From Amborella trichopoda (Eukaryota; Streptophyta; Magnoliopsida; Amborellales; Amborellaceae), in NCBI RefSeq assembly GCF_000471905.2, contig NW_006500340.1, positions 4,181,086 to 4,245,085 on the forward strand: a stretch of DNA of 64,000 nt, given 5' to 3'. The position numbers were made by a program, and so were the translations under genes. Shown here piece after piece: positions 48,103 to 59,195 of this stretch (positions are counted from its first letter, which is position 1; every line of letters begins with the position of its first letter). The notes under the pieces were generated by a model, which searched no databases, was not told the origin of the DNA, and worked only from the letters and a program-made list of their open reading frames with translations.

Positions 48103-50117
48103 TGTGTCAACTTTTCAGCAGTCACAACTCATTTTATAATTCCACATGGTAAATCCAATAGAAATGTTTTTTCTTGAGAAGTTGAGATAGCAATAATTTA
48201 TTCTTAGATCCTTCTATAGTTTTTTTTGGCATATGGATCATGGGAAATCCCCTTATATCATTTCTTTTGAGCAGTTTATTTTTACATCATTTCAAGTGTC
48301 CCTGCTTAATCAAGAGCTCATGTTTTCCATGTGAAGCAACAATTGATAGGGCCTTATTTCTAACCATCTTTAGCATGACAAGGTCCAAGTCTTTAACATT
48401 TGTTATATAGGTTTAGAAGAAATCATAGACTGACCCATCTATCTCCTTCTTCGATGTCCTTTTGCCGGATGTTGGGGGATTTCTGTTAGAAATCTTTAAG
48501 GTGAGATGGGTGATGCGATCTTCAAGCTCCTCTTTGGCAACAGAAATCCTCCCATACCTTACTGCTGAGGACATGAACAATGGATTATCTGTTTCTTTAT
48601 TATCATCCACGACATCCGAAAGGAGTAAAGCTACATGTTATTTCAACTTGATAGAAAGGGAATTCAACTTGTGCTTACTTCTTAGCCTCTAGCATTGTAT
48701 GATTTCTAACGACTTAGAGCTCGGGACCTCATCAGACTTTGGGGGATGGTGAAGAACTTGGACTATTAGATTGTGTTCACCAGGAGACATATTCGGCCAA
48801 CTTTCTGAAGCTCAATTTTTTTGATGATAGCTTTCTCAAGGATCATAGAGCAGGTGAGTTTGGAGGCATCAAAGATCGTTAGAGGACACAATGAAGAACA
48901 AAACATACAATACGATGATGATGGAGGCAATAGCACTATTTACTAGTTTGAGAGTTCTCATAAGTATGTGTTCTGTACACTATTGTTGGTATAAAGCACT
49001 ACCCAGTGTCAATAAATAAGTCCAAAAATAATCCACATGTCCCTGAATACTGGTTGACTTTTGGAGGGGAACAACTAACTCAGCAGCTCCAGCAGGATTA
49101 CCTTCCACATGTTCTCGAAGATACTAATGACGCTACTTCTTGGATAGCCAAGAAAAGGTGCAGTTAAAGCTCTTCGCTTGAGTTTCCTTTCTGTTGGCTA
49201 AAATAGGTCTCTTGTTCCATTTATTTTCAAGCTTTTTTATTTTCCTTTGTTTTGCACTCAATCTATATGTCTCTATCACCACACACCTTTACTTCTTTGT
49301 ACAAATTCATCCATACAGAAACAAAAAATTATGATGCAAGTCTGTCAAGCATCTATTTCTAATAATCATGAGAGTTCCCCAAAGATATTATCGCTGCTAA
49401 ATAGTAGAGAGACTGTCAATATCAAATACCGATCGAACATAATATTGCCTCTGATATAATATCAATGATCCACCCCTTTAATGCAAAGAAAACCATCTCA
49501 ATTAGGAATGATATAATTCGAGAAAAAAATAAGTACATAAGACAAATGAGAGGAAAAAAAGGCCCATGGAGTTAAGAAATACACACCTTGAATACAAACG
49601 ATAATCTTCTAGATCATTAAAAAACATTATATAAAAAAAAAAAACGATTAAATGATTTATAATTCAAAACAATAAAAAAAAAAAGTGAAGAAACAATCTT
49701 ATTTAAGAACATATCACATATATCTTAAGTTCAAGTTGACTTGTTATAATTCTATCCAAAACTTAAAACTCTAAAATAATAAGCGAAAATGATTTTCTTC
49801 TCTTACCTTATTGTTGGATGTATATCACATAAATTCTTGCAACTGGAAAATGCTATAAAAAAAGTAAGAAATAGGATTAGAGCTCAACATCGAATTACTC
49901 AACAGACGCCATTAGTATGCCAATGCATACAGGATGGATGTTTGCATCCATAGAAAATAAAATACATGATCGAAAATGAAATTTTCATGCTATAGCTCTC
50001 ACCACGACTATTCAGCCATGAACTATGATGGTGCATCTCTCATCTCATCCAGCACAGGTTATATCCTTAAATAATACCACCATTAATGGATTGTCCCTCT
50101 CTCAACAGAATTTCCAC
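48103..50117. other. Intergenic DNA left of the PPR gene
   Basis: A 65-codon open frame at 48413-48610 (minus) has balanced composition (VAKEELEDRITHLTLKI inside) but no recognised homolog and no neighbouring exons. It could be a decayed gag or gene relic. The remainder is featureless. Confidence 0.45.
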
Positions 50118-51548
50118 TTAAGTAACCATAACAGGTTTCACCTTTTTCACATATTCGTATCTTTTACGAATCCCTTCTTCAATCCTCATACAGAGTTCAC
50201 TAGGCATGAAAGCATCTTCACTAGCCAAGAGAAGTGCATCCCTTACCAACTTGTACGTATAAGCTCTAGGAATAGATCCTCTCTCAACCATTTCAACAAG
50301 AAAATCACGAGCTTCAAGAACCCTTCCTCCTTCACATAACGCATGAATAATTGGGGTATATGAACTCGATGTGGGTACACCATGATCCCTTGAAATCATA
50401 TCACGAAGCATCTTAATGGACTTATCAATATCATTGACTGCACTGTAAAACCTAATGAATGAGTTGTAAGTAATTTTATTTGGGGAACATTTTTGAAGCA
50501 TGTCATTGAGAAGCTCAAGTGCCCTACCTATCCGATATGTTTTGCAGAGGCCATCGATCAAGCAATTGTAGGTCACGACATCTGGTTTAAACCCTTTGAA
50601 CACCATTAAACGAAAGAGATGGTTAGCTTCCCAAAGCCGCCTCCTAATAGCTTTGCTACAACCAGTTTGCATTGCATATTTACAGTAGAAATTGATCATG
50701 ATTGTGTAAGTGAATGTATCTGGTGGGCACCTAGATCCAGGCAATTCCATTTGACCCATCAAAAACTTAGCTTTTTTGAAATTGCACACCCTACAAAGCA
50801 CACATATGATGGCATTATAAGCTACTACATCAGGCTTGCAGTGAAATTGCTTCATCCTATAAAATGCACCCAATGCCTCATTAACAAGCCCCTCTTCTCC
50901 AAGAATTTTGATAACACAAGTCACTGTTACAGTGTTAACAAGCCCGGCCCCCTTTCGATGCATTTCGTGGAGAAATTTCCACAATATCTTCAAACTGTTC
51001 CCTTTTGCTAAAGTGCAGGCCATCTCTCTACAAGTGATCTCAGTATGTTGAAATCCACCTTCTGATTCTAGCCAAAAGAAGAATGCCAAAGCTTTATTGA
51101 CACCTTCTTCAACCTTTTTAGGGTTTCGATAAGCTGCAGGTCCTCTAATGCGAAGACCTAGTTTCGAATCTTCAGTTTCTTGGTATAGATTCCTCTGTCT
51201 CAAAGGAGCTCTTCTTCTAAAACCCTTTTGACAACCCAGGGACCTCTCACTCTGAAAGAAATACCTAGGAATGGCTCTCAGTACCTCAGAAACAAGGTCC
51301 ACACTCCATTGATTCAGACGTAGAGCATCAAGGCCCTGATTCTGAACAAGGACTTCTATTACAGGTGCAACAATGCCTGGCAAAGTGGAGAGAGGCTCTG
51401 TGAATTCGGACTGAGTTGAAGGAGTTACAAAGTGATAGGAGCTTGTGAATCGAGAAAGGGCTATGGAGTTCAGAGAGACGGGGAGGTCCCATGAAACCCT
51501 AAATTTTGATCGACTGCAGCTCCATATAAAAGTTATGTTACCCATCAT
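50118..51548 (-). CDS. P-class pentatricopeptide repeat protein, At1g77405-like
   Basis: PPR proteins bind organellar RNA, one base per repeat, and guide splicing, editing, stability or translation. This one has 476 residues in a single exon, as is usual for plant PPR genes. After a basic N-terminal region (about 1-200) it has six or so 35-residue repeats from about 205 to 430. Clear starts include NTVTVTCVIKILGEEG, KPDVVAYNAIICVLCR, PPDTFTYTIMINFYCK, KPDVVTYNCLIDGLCK, SPNKITYNSFIRFY and TSSSYTPIIHALCEGG. The third repeat carries an insertion with AMQTGCSKAIRRRLWEANHL. That insertion and the ending MRIEEGIRKRYEYVKKVKP match, as I recall them, Arabidopsis At1g77405. No E, DYW or SMR domain follows, so it is P-class. 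The target RNA and organelle are unknown; the N-terminus is Ser/Arg-rich, compatible with a mitochondrial or plastid transit peptide. Two adjacent Met codons begin it; either could be used. Confidence 0.9.
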   Translation of the reverse strand: MMGNITFIWSCSRSKFRVSWDLPVSLNSIALSRFTSSYHFVTPSTQSEFTEPLSTLPGIVAPVIEVLVQNQGLDALRLNQWSVDLVSEVLRAIPRYFFQSERSLGCQKGFRRRAPLRQRNLYQETEDSKLGLRIRGPAAYRNPKKVEEGVNKALAFFFWLESEGGFQHTEITCREMACTLAKGNSLKILWKFLHEMHRKGAGLVNTVTVTCVIKILGEEGLVNEALGAFYRMKQFHCKPDVVAYNAIICVLCRVCNFKKAKFLMGQMELPGSRCPPDTFTYTIMINFYCKYAMQTGCSKAIRRRLWEANHLFRLMVFKGFKPDVVTYNCLIDGLCKTYRIGRALELLNDMLQKCSPNKITYNSFIRFYSAVNDIDKSIKMLRDMISRDHGVPTSSSYTPIIHALCEGGRVLEARDFLVEMVERGSIPRAYTYKLVRDALLLASEDAFMPSELCMRIEEGIRKRYEYVKKVKPVMVT

Positions 51549-52206
51549 GAATATGAGTTTTTAACAGTCAAGTTTCCCATTCAAGACGATGAGCATTCAC
51601 CTGTGAAGACATTGAAATTTCTTCATGAAATTGACCAGAACACCATGAATGATGCATCCATTTCTAAGATGAAAATAGAGAAAATAGAACATGAAAATCT
51701 TAGCAGCAGGTCAAAAACAAGCATTCGCTGATTTTCTCAGAGGAGAGGACACCAGTAAAAACAAATAAGGATTCAACCTAGTAGTGGTTTTTGGGTCTAA
51801 AAAAGATCCTGGTTAAAATCTAAAATAGAGATTATGCACTGAAAATGTGAAATACAGTGGACGTTTTTTTACCTATGAGTTGAGAAGTACACGAACTTCA
51901 TGATATGCAGCCGACATGCATTAAAGAAGGAAAAATAATGCAAATTGGACATAATTCAGGAAAATGTATTCTCCCTACTTATTGTAGTAGGGACGCAGCT
52001 CTCAGCACCATCCAAATGGATGGATGGTGCTGATTTGGCACACATTTTGAACATGGAAACCAGGGCTTACATGTGCCCAGTTGCCCTTCTATCTTCTTCT
52101 CTGTCTCTCTAGCTTATCTCTCACTTTATTCCTCTCTCTACGATGCCATCAACCCACATTTTTTCTCTGCGCTGGGATCGAATCAATTGGGTCAATCTGG
52201 TAAGCA
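51549..52206. other. Upstream region of the PPR gene and intergenic DNA
   Basis: No clear TATA box was identified for the PPR gene on the minus strand. Positions 52095-52141 are CT-rich and resemble the flank of the methyltransferase fragment. Nothing else is seen. Confidence 0.45.
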
Positions 52207-52385
52207 GTGAGCTTCTAGGTAAAGCTTGAGTTCAGAGGGCAAACTACGAGTTCAAAGATTTAGGTTTCAAAGCCAATGAGAAGGGGTTTAATGAGAAGGT
52301 AAGGAGAAAGATTTAGAGAGAGAAGGGTTTGTTGGGAGAAGACAAAGACGGTCGTGGCTTTTGAATCTGGCGGTGCCGAACCCAT
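52207..52385 (-). pseudogene. Shrunken second copy of the methyltransferase fragment
   Basis: GTGAGCTTCTAGGTAAAGCTTGAG on the plus strand (from 52207) parallels GAGCTTCCATGTAAAGCTTG at 41090 in the first copy. GTTTCAAAGCCAATGAG parallels GTTTCTAACCAATGAG. GTGGCTTTTGAATCTGGCGG followed by TGCCGAACCC parallels GTGGCTCTGAATCTAGCAG followed by TGCCAACCCC. The middle of the fragment (most of the first coding block) is deleted, and the copy cannot encode a protein. The shared upstream GA-rich DNA continues to about 52460. Confidence 0.6.
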
Positions 52386-53114
52386 TGCTAGATAGAGAGA
52401 GGAGTATAATTTGCAAGAGGGTTTAGAGTGAGAGGGTTTGCATTAAGTGGAGGGACTCTATGAGATATGTGAGAAATGGGGGAAGTCCAAATCTGTTAAG
52501 AGATTTAAAGTTTAGAGAGTAAAGAAGAAGAAGAAAAAGAGAAAAATCTAGAAAGACAAATTGCTTAGCCTGAAACTTTCACGACTCCTTTGTTGTGATG
52601 CTTTGAAATCTATAGAAAGAGGAAGAAGAACAAGAGACAGAAAGCCGCTTTGAAATCTACTGCGAGGAACAAGAATGATAGAAAAACTTATTAGCCTGAA
52701 ATTTCACTGATATTTTCCAAGAAAAACCTAATTTTCTTGTTCTAACAAGTTTCTTTTTCTTAACAAATTTTAAAATCCTGTATTTCTTAACTTTCTATGT
52801 ACAAACCAAAAATCAAACAATTGAAGCTTCCAGAGCAATCCACAAGCATTAAAAGATAAATCTCTTTCATTTAGCAGAGAACCATAAAGGTAAATCTTGA
52901 CCAGCACATCTCTCTCTCTCTCTTACTAGAGAGATAATCCCTCCATGGAAGCAGTAGAAATCAGCGATTTGGGAGCTAGAACATTGCCCAAAAGCGTGAA
53001 TTTGCCCATTTTCCATGACTCCTTTCTCTTTGATGGTGAAGCCATTCCTCAACTTGGTGCGCCAATTTCGAGAGATAGAACCGGTGGGTTTTGGCTCTCC
53101 TTTATCTCTGCAAG
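52386..53114. other. Intergenic DNA
   Basis: Purine-rich tracts (52515-52560) and a CT run at 52908-52922 occur. Open frames on both strands at 52867-53238 are not similar to anything I recognise. Confidence 0.5.
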
Positions 53115-53588
53115 CCTTTGGCCCTCTTTGTTTCTTCATCGAACAGAAGTAATGTCCACCATCTCTCTCTCTAGAACAAAGTCTCTCTCAGCGAGTCTCT
53201 CTCTATGGGCTCGTTGGGCTCGTTTGGTTCATGCATAATAATCAAATAGAGGGACTCACACAATATACTAATTAACTCATAAGAAAGCCCTAAATTACAT
53301 GAATCAAACTCAATGAAAACAATTAAACACCCAACCGTCTTTGGCTACCTCTTTTTTTCTTCATAGAACAGAAGTAATGCCCACCATCTCTCTCTAGAAT
53401 GAAGTCTCTCTCAGGGAGTCTCTCTCTATGGGTTTGTTAGGCTCGTTTGGTTCATGCGTAATAATCAACTAGAGAGAATTACACAATATACTAAATAACT
53501 CATAAATACTAAATAACTCATAAAAAAGCCCCAAATTACATGAATCAAACTCAATGAAAACAATTAAACACCCAACCGTCTTTGGCTA
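53115..53588. repeat. Tandem duplication, unit about 235 bp
   Basis: CAGAAGTAATGTCCACCATC in copy 1 (to about 53345) corresponds to CAGAAGTAATGCCCACCATC in copy 2 (from about 53346). Both end with GAATCAAACTCAATGAAAAC followed by AATTAAACACCCAACCGTCT and TTGGCTA. Copy 2 carries an extra internal 16-bp doubling (ACTAAATAACTCATAA twice). This is a recent local duplication. Confidence 0.9.
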
Positions 53589-54640
53589 AGACTACAATGA
53601 TTACCCACAAAACAAATCAACCAACAAGACGTAAAATCAATGCCCTAAACCTCCAAAAACCAGATATCCCGCACTGTGAAGACTCAACCATTTAGGGACA
53701 TAAAGATAAAAACCCAAACCACCAAAACCCAATTAACTTGACTTGATATGTCACCACCAAAACCAACAAAAAAGTCAAACAGGACGCCTGCCAAGGGCGA
53801 GCACCAACCCAACCTAATTAACAAAAACCAGTTGGAATTGGACGAACTGAATATTTTGAGCAACTTGACTTGATATGTCACTACAAAGAAATGTGGAATC
53901 ATCTTTGTTGAATATATTTGCAGTCAAACAGATTATATACTTTAGTTGTTTCAAGAAATTATTCTTTGAAACAAAAAAAAACAAAAATCTTAATGAGTAT
54001 TCACCAAACATTCTTAAAGTTATAGAGGCTGACACTCTGGCCTAGATTGGGAGGCCAAAACAATTTTTACAGCAAATCAGAGCGAGAGAAAACATCACAT
54101 GGATAGGATGTATTGTGTACAGAAACAAAAGCACTAGTCTTAAAAGAAACAAAACTGTTATTTTATACACTTCTCAAAAATGCTTATAGACAAATCTTCA
54201 AGATAATGAAACAGAGGAATCACTAGCATGACAAATCTACCCGCAAACTAACATGTTTATACGTTAACAATCTAGAAGAAATAAAAACAGAAAACAATAC
54301 TTCAAACAAAGATAGGTAACATATGCTCAAACATATTGAACCAAATCATCCTCAAACAATAATCAATTAAAATGTCAAGAAAACACAGTCAAACGAAGAC
54401 TAAATGAGGGCAAATGGCATGGATCTGGGACTGATACAGCAGGGTAAAAATTACAATTCAAAGGGTAAGAAAATGCGATGAATCCCTAATTACAAACTTA
54501 CTTGTGTGCAAAGAGATTGAACAAGCCAACTTAGTGTGTATATGTCCAAAAAAACATACAAAACCCTGTAAAAATTAAAAGAGAGATAATGGGGAACAGT
54601 AAGAGAGATAGCTGAGTAAAACCCAGAATGAGAGAGCCGG
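53589..54640. other. Intergenic DNA
   Basis: The phrase CAACTTGACTTGATATGTCA near 53862 and TTAACTTGACTTGATATGTC near 53732 form a short direct repeat. No gene is recognised. Confidence 0.5.
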
Positions 54641-54935
54641 GGCTTAGAGAGAGGGAGGCGTTTGGTTAGAGAGAGAATGGGAGGGAGAAGCGATCGTGGG
54701 CTTAGAGAGAGAGAGAGAGTTTGTGGTATGAGAGAGAGGGCTAATAGAGAGCATAGGCCGTGGCCTGGTTAGAGAGAGAATGGGAGGGAGAAGAGATCGT
54801 GGGCCTAGAGAGAGAGACTGGTATAAGGGAGAGGGTTTAGTGAGAGAGGGACCATGGCCTGAAGAAGTGGTTACCTTGCTAGAGAGAGCACGGGCGTATG
54901 AAGGAATGGGTTAGAGAGAGAGAGAGAGAGAGATT
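54641..54935. repeat. GA-rich minisatellite with a 104-bp duplicated unit
   Basis: GGTTAGAGAGAGAATGGGAG followed by GGAGAAGCGATCGTGGGC (from about 54665) recurs from 54769 with two substitutions. GA runs fill the spaces between copies and extend to 54935. The segment is strongly purine-biased on the plus strand. Confidence 0.75.
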
Positions 54936-55157
54936 TTGTAGGCTATGAATTTAAAACGAGCGACGGAGTTTTTGCTGGGTGGAAAATAGACAGTGGAAAT
55001 GGAAAAAATTAATTTTTTTTTTTGAGGAAATGGGATCATAGAAATGCAAGTCACATTTTGATGATTTTGATTTTGTTGGTTTTAGATATCTGAGTAGATT
55101 TGGGTAATATCTAAGATGTTATAAATCCATGCCCCAAAATCTCTAAGAAGCCTTAAA

Positions 55158-55514
55158 GAGTGTGGTTTAGCTTAAACAATCCAACTAAGATACACTTTCA
55201 AATTTTATCATAAAATATAATTTTGGTGAAAAAAGTTCTAATCTATTTCCATATCTAATTATAAAATTTTAAAATTTAAAAATAGTTAAAATCAAGTAGA
55301 TATATAAACATATGGAAATCTTGAAAATGAACGGTCTAGAAAATGTATTGCACGATGCACTATTTTTAGAATTCAAAATCTTTTTCTTTGTCATATTTAT
55401 ACATCTCGATGATCAATTAGAAGTTTTTCCAACATTAAAGCAATATTTTCCGATGGATTTTTAGATGCATCTGTAATTCTACATTTTAAGTTGGCAGCGT
55501 TATATAAATTCTTC
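55158..55514 (+). mobile_element. MITE family F1, GTTGCAAC-related copy
   Basis: The left end is GAGTGTGGTTTAGCTTAAAC then AATCCAACTAAGATACAC. The right end is TTCTACATTTTAAGTTGGCA then GCGTTATATAAATTCTTC. The internal GATGCACTATTTTT and CGATGATCAATTAG blocks match the copy at 30776. It ends 14 bp before an F2 copy. Confidence 0.65.
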
Positions 55515-55528
55515 ACTTATTTAAAATT

Positions 55529-55763
55529 GGGATTGTATAGTATGATACTATTTATTTATATTATAAGGAGGTCACAATCGGTACTAGCCATTAGATATTA
55601 AAATTAGATGGCTTGGATTGTATCACAAAGGTCAAATTTTTTTTTTAAAATTAAATTTTAGTCAATAATACACTTACATCTATTTGATTTGAAATCAGAT
55701 GGACAAAAATAATTGTGAACTCCTTGTATTAAAAAATAAACAATCTCTTTATATACTTTTCCT
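55529..55763. mobile_element. MITE family F2, copy 4
   Basis: The left end is GGGATTGTATAGTATGATAC. The right end, inverted, is AGGAAAAGTATATAAAGAGA. Both are followed inward by an AAGGAG(G/T)TCACAAT phrase. The flanks TTAAAATT (55521-55528) and TTAGAATT (55764-55771) agree at 7 of 8 bases. It is 235 bp, the same length as copies 2 and 5. Confidence 0.78.
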
Positions 55764-55964
55764 TTAGAATTTTACAGCCACACACTCTCTCTCTTATTGC
55801 CTAAAATGGTAATGAGTCACGTGCCTCTGTTTTCCTCCCTTATATGTGGTGTTGAGTTATTTGTGCTCTTTTATTTCCTATCATGGTAACGAGCCACGTG
55901 AAATGAAATTGACTCCCATGCGGCCCCTAGGCAACCTGAATTCTTCTTTCATTAAATAACTTAA

Positions 55965-56338
55965 ATCACGAACCATAAGGCGCACTTTCAGAAAGTATTG
56001 AAAAATATTATTTCAGTACCGAAAATAATGACCTAAAAAATTATTTTTATCTCTAATTGTAAAATTCAAATCTTTAAAAATAGTGTAGATAAAGTACATC
56101 TGAGAAAATTGAAAAATATTGAAAATTGACCATCTAAATAATACATTACAAGATACACTATTTCTAAGATTTAAAGTACTTTTTTTTTATTTTTATTTTT
56201 ACTTTTTATGTTTATGTATCTCAAGGTCAAGATGATCGGATTTAAGAGTTTTTCCAGCACCGAAACAACTTCTTCTGGTGAATTTATGAGGTACCTTAAT
56301 TTGATTGTTTAGATATCAACCTTATATAAACATTTTTC
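55965..56338 (+). mobile_element. MITE family F1, diverged copy
   Basis: GGCGCACTTTCAGAAAGTAT near the left, the internal words AAGATGATCGGATTTAAGAG and GATACACTATTTCTAAG, and the right end CTTAATTTGATTGTTTAGAT then ATCAACCTTATATAAACATT follow the F1 order. The left palindrome is decayed. Confidence 0.5.
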
Positions 56339-56462
56339 ATAATTAAAATAAAATAGAATATAAATTAAAAATATACATAATATAGAGAGAGACAATTAGT
56401 GACTTACATGCCCATTATAATTATAACAGATCTCTTTATTAAGCACATTCACATTTATTTAT

Positions 56463-56692
56463 GGGAAAGTATAGAATGAGACCATTTACCTTTGGTACAA
56501 GGTGTTCATATTAATCTTGACTTGGATGTAAAATTGGGTGGTTGTAATTATTCCATTGACCAAGCTTAAACTTCGAAAGAAATTTTCTCGAACTTTGTGA
56601 ACATAAGAGCCATCAAATTTCACATTGGATAGTTGTAAGTAATTGTGACAATCTTGTTTCAAAGGTAAACGATATCATTGTATACCATCCCT
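56463..56692. mobile_element. MITE family F2, copy 5, exact 8-bp target duplication
   Basis: The left end is GGGAAAGTATAGAATGAGAC followed by CATTTACCTTTGGTACAAGG. The right end, inverted, is AGGGATGGTATACAATGATA. The flanks TTATTTAT at 56455-56462 and 56693-56700 are identical. It is 230 bp. The 1.7 kb long-TIR element begins only 18 bp further right. Confidence 0.85.
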
Positions 56693-56710
56693 TTATTTAT
56701 TTCAAGAGTT

Positions 56711-58405
56711 AATTGCGGACGGACCCTAAAAATGTAAGAAAATATAGGATGGTCCCATTTTAGCCAAAAATTATCACAAAAGTTGGTCAACGCATGGGTT
56801 TTCTCCCAAGTTTGCCCCTATGGTCCGATGCTGAAATTATTATACCGCTGTTTTTTTTTAAAACTTAAGTTGCGGTCCGAGGTTGAAATTCTCAGACCAC
56901 TTTATTTTTTCAAAAACTTAAGTTGCGGTCCGAGGCTCAAATTCTCGAACTGCTTCATTTTATTCTTAGACTGATTTTTTTTTTTCAAAAGTTAAGTTGT
57001 GGTCCAATGTTCATATTCCTAGAGTACTTTAAAAACTTAAGTTGCAACAAATCTAAGCCTTATTCTCACTCATGGAAGAGGTCCGAGAATTTGACATGCA
57101 TATACGGATGTTTTTTTCGTGAGCAGCCCTTGGTGCCCGCCTTCTTCTGGTTTTCTGAGGTGGTGTTTGATTTGTCTCGTTAGGCTTGTGAACAGCCCTG
57201 GCTTGGCGACCTACTTATCGTCTTAAGGACTTGAGTTTGTTTCGGCCGTGGTGGACTATCCATGGCTGGGAAGTCGAGGGTTCTGCAGAGTCTGAGTCAT
57301 TGATAGGAAGGTCCTCCTTTGGGAGATCCTCTTGTAACGATGGAGCAGTGACTTGGAGATTACTTATTAGGATGTTGTAAAATTCTTGATATTCCCGTAT
57401 TTTCTTTTATAATACATCATGAAAACTGGTGCATTCTGACAGGTAATGGCCAGAGAGAGAAAGAGGGGAGGAGTGAGAAAGAGGAAGAGGAGAGAGAAAA
57501 GGGGAATGAGAGAGAAAGCGGGGAGGAGAGAGAGTAGGGAGAAGACAAAATTACCTTACTGAGGGGTACCGATCCTTTTCTTCTCTTTCCTATCTCTCTC
57601 TTCAAGACACCCCCACGAACTTAAGCAGGAAATTGAAGTTTTATTCAATGGTCGAAGGTTGAACCGAAAGGTCCAATACAATTTAGCTTTTCATGTTTAT
57701 ATAGAATTGGGCCCAAACATCGATGGACGCCCAAAAATACCTAAAATTAAAGATAATTACAATTTAATTGAATTAAAAAAAATTCTAAAAATAGGTGCAA
57801 AAAGATTGTTTTGCCCCACTAAGCCTTATTCAAATTACCAGAAAGAATGAAATGCATTCCATTTGTGAGAACATGCATGACACAAGGTCTTGACAAAAAA
57901 AGTGGATCGAGAATTTGAACCTCGAACTGCAAGTCAACTTCGAAAAAAAAACGCTCTGAGAATTCGAAGCTTGGACCAAAACTTAAGTTTTGAAAAAATG
58001 AAACGGTCCGAGAATTTGAACCTCGGACCGCAACTTAAGTTTTTGAAAAAATAAAGTAGTATGAGCATTTGAACATGTGACTGCAACTTAAGTTTTTCAA
58101 AAAATAAAGTAGTCTAGGAATTTAAAACTTGGACCGTAACTTAAGTTTTGAAAAAATAAAGCGGTCTTAGAATTTCAACCTTGGATCGCAACTTGAGTTT
58201 TGAAAAAAAATTAAGGCGGTCTGATAATTTCAACCGTGGACCGCAAGGTTTTGAAAAAATAATACGGTCCGAGAATTCAACCTTGGACCGCTGGGGCAAA
58301 CTTGGAAGAAAAAAAAAAAACCGCACATTGACCGTCCTTTCTAGTAATTTTTGGCTAAAAAGTGAGCATTCCGTATTTTCCTTTTTTTAGGATCCGTACG
58401 TAATT
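56711..58405. mobile_element. 1.7 kb long-TIR element with tandem repeats in both arms
   Basis: The outer ends AATTGCGGACGGACCCTAAA and, inverted, AATTACGTACGGATCCTAAA begin arms that stay alignable for over 100 bp (TTTTAGCCAAAAATTA and CCAAGTTTGCCCC are shared). Further in, each arm becomes an array of roughly 55-70 bp units built on AAACTTAAGTTGCGGTCCGA followed by GGTT(C/G)AAATTCTC: about four on the left (56820-57060) and seven inverted on the right (57900-58290). The centre (57060-57890) is unlike the arms: it includes a GA run, a LTR- or 3'-end-like stretch (minus-strand GAATAAAACTTCAATTTCC near 57632) and no transposase. The 9-bp flanks (TCAAGAGTT and TCAAATTGT) share only 5 bases, so the Mutator assignment is inference. 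Confidence 0.7.
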
Positions 58406-59195
58406 TCAAATTGTAACGAATAAGAGAGGAAGCAGACTGGGTGAAAGAGAGTATGACATGCCTACTTTTAGAGAGATGAATAAGTCATCCACATTTATTA
58501 TTTTTAATCGCTACAGCTCTTAAGGGAAATGCTCAAATTTATTATTTCGTTTCAGGGCATTAAAAGGAATTCAAATATTGCATAAATAACATGATGCTAA
58601 GAAAGTTCAAATATTGCATAAATAACTTGATGCTCAGAATTTATGATACATTGAATCTCTCATTTTTTTTGAACGGTACATGGAATCTCTTGTTTTTTTT
58701 GAACAGTGCATTCAATCTCTTATTTTAAAGTTACTAATGTTATGGATGCTGATATGGCTTCAGAAATTAGAATGTCTTTGCAGGAGTATAAAGGAGATAG
58801 GGTAAAGGAACAATAAAAATCCATGAAATAAAGCCATTAAAGATAAATCTAATTAACCTGGCTAAAAATATTGCAAATATGAAAATTTGGTTGTAGAAAG
58901 ACAAACAAAAACGGCGACCAAATAAAAATTTAATGGAAAATACTTGCGCCTGAAGAAAAACAACATTTAAAAGTACGCAAGTGATTTGAACCCTAGATAT
59001 GGTCAAAATGAGTCTATTTAACTGTGAATCTAGATCATTTATTTAGTGAATTTCAAGATCTTAACCTTTACAAATTCAAAATCATTTTTTTTCCTTTTTA
59101 ACATTGTTCATCTAATGATAATAAAATCATCTAAAAAAATTGGAAAAAAAAAAAATCCTTCTAAGATCTAGATCTACGCATTTTATCAAAATAGA
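58406..59195. repeat. Intergenic DNA with two short tandem duplications
   Basis: TTCAAATATTGCATAAATAA occurs at 58570 and 58607 (unit 37 bp). TGAATCTCTCATTTTTTTTG, TGGAATCTCTTGTTTTTTTT and TTCAATCTCTTATTTT follow one another at 58653-58725 (unit about 30 bp). The rest shows no gene. Confidence 0.65.

Noticed and set aside
48413..48610. 65-codon minus-strand frame with protein-like composition
   Set aside because: No homolog, neighbouring exon or start context was recognised, so it is only mentioned as a possible relic.
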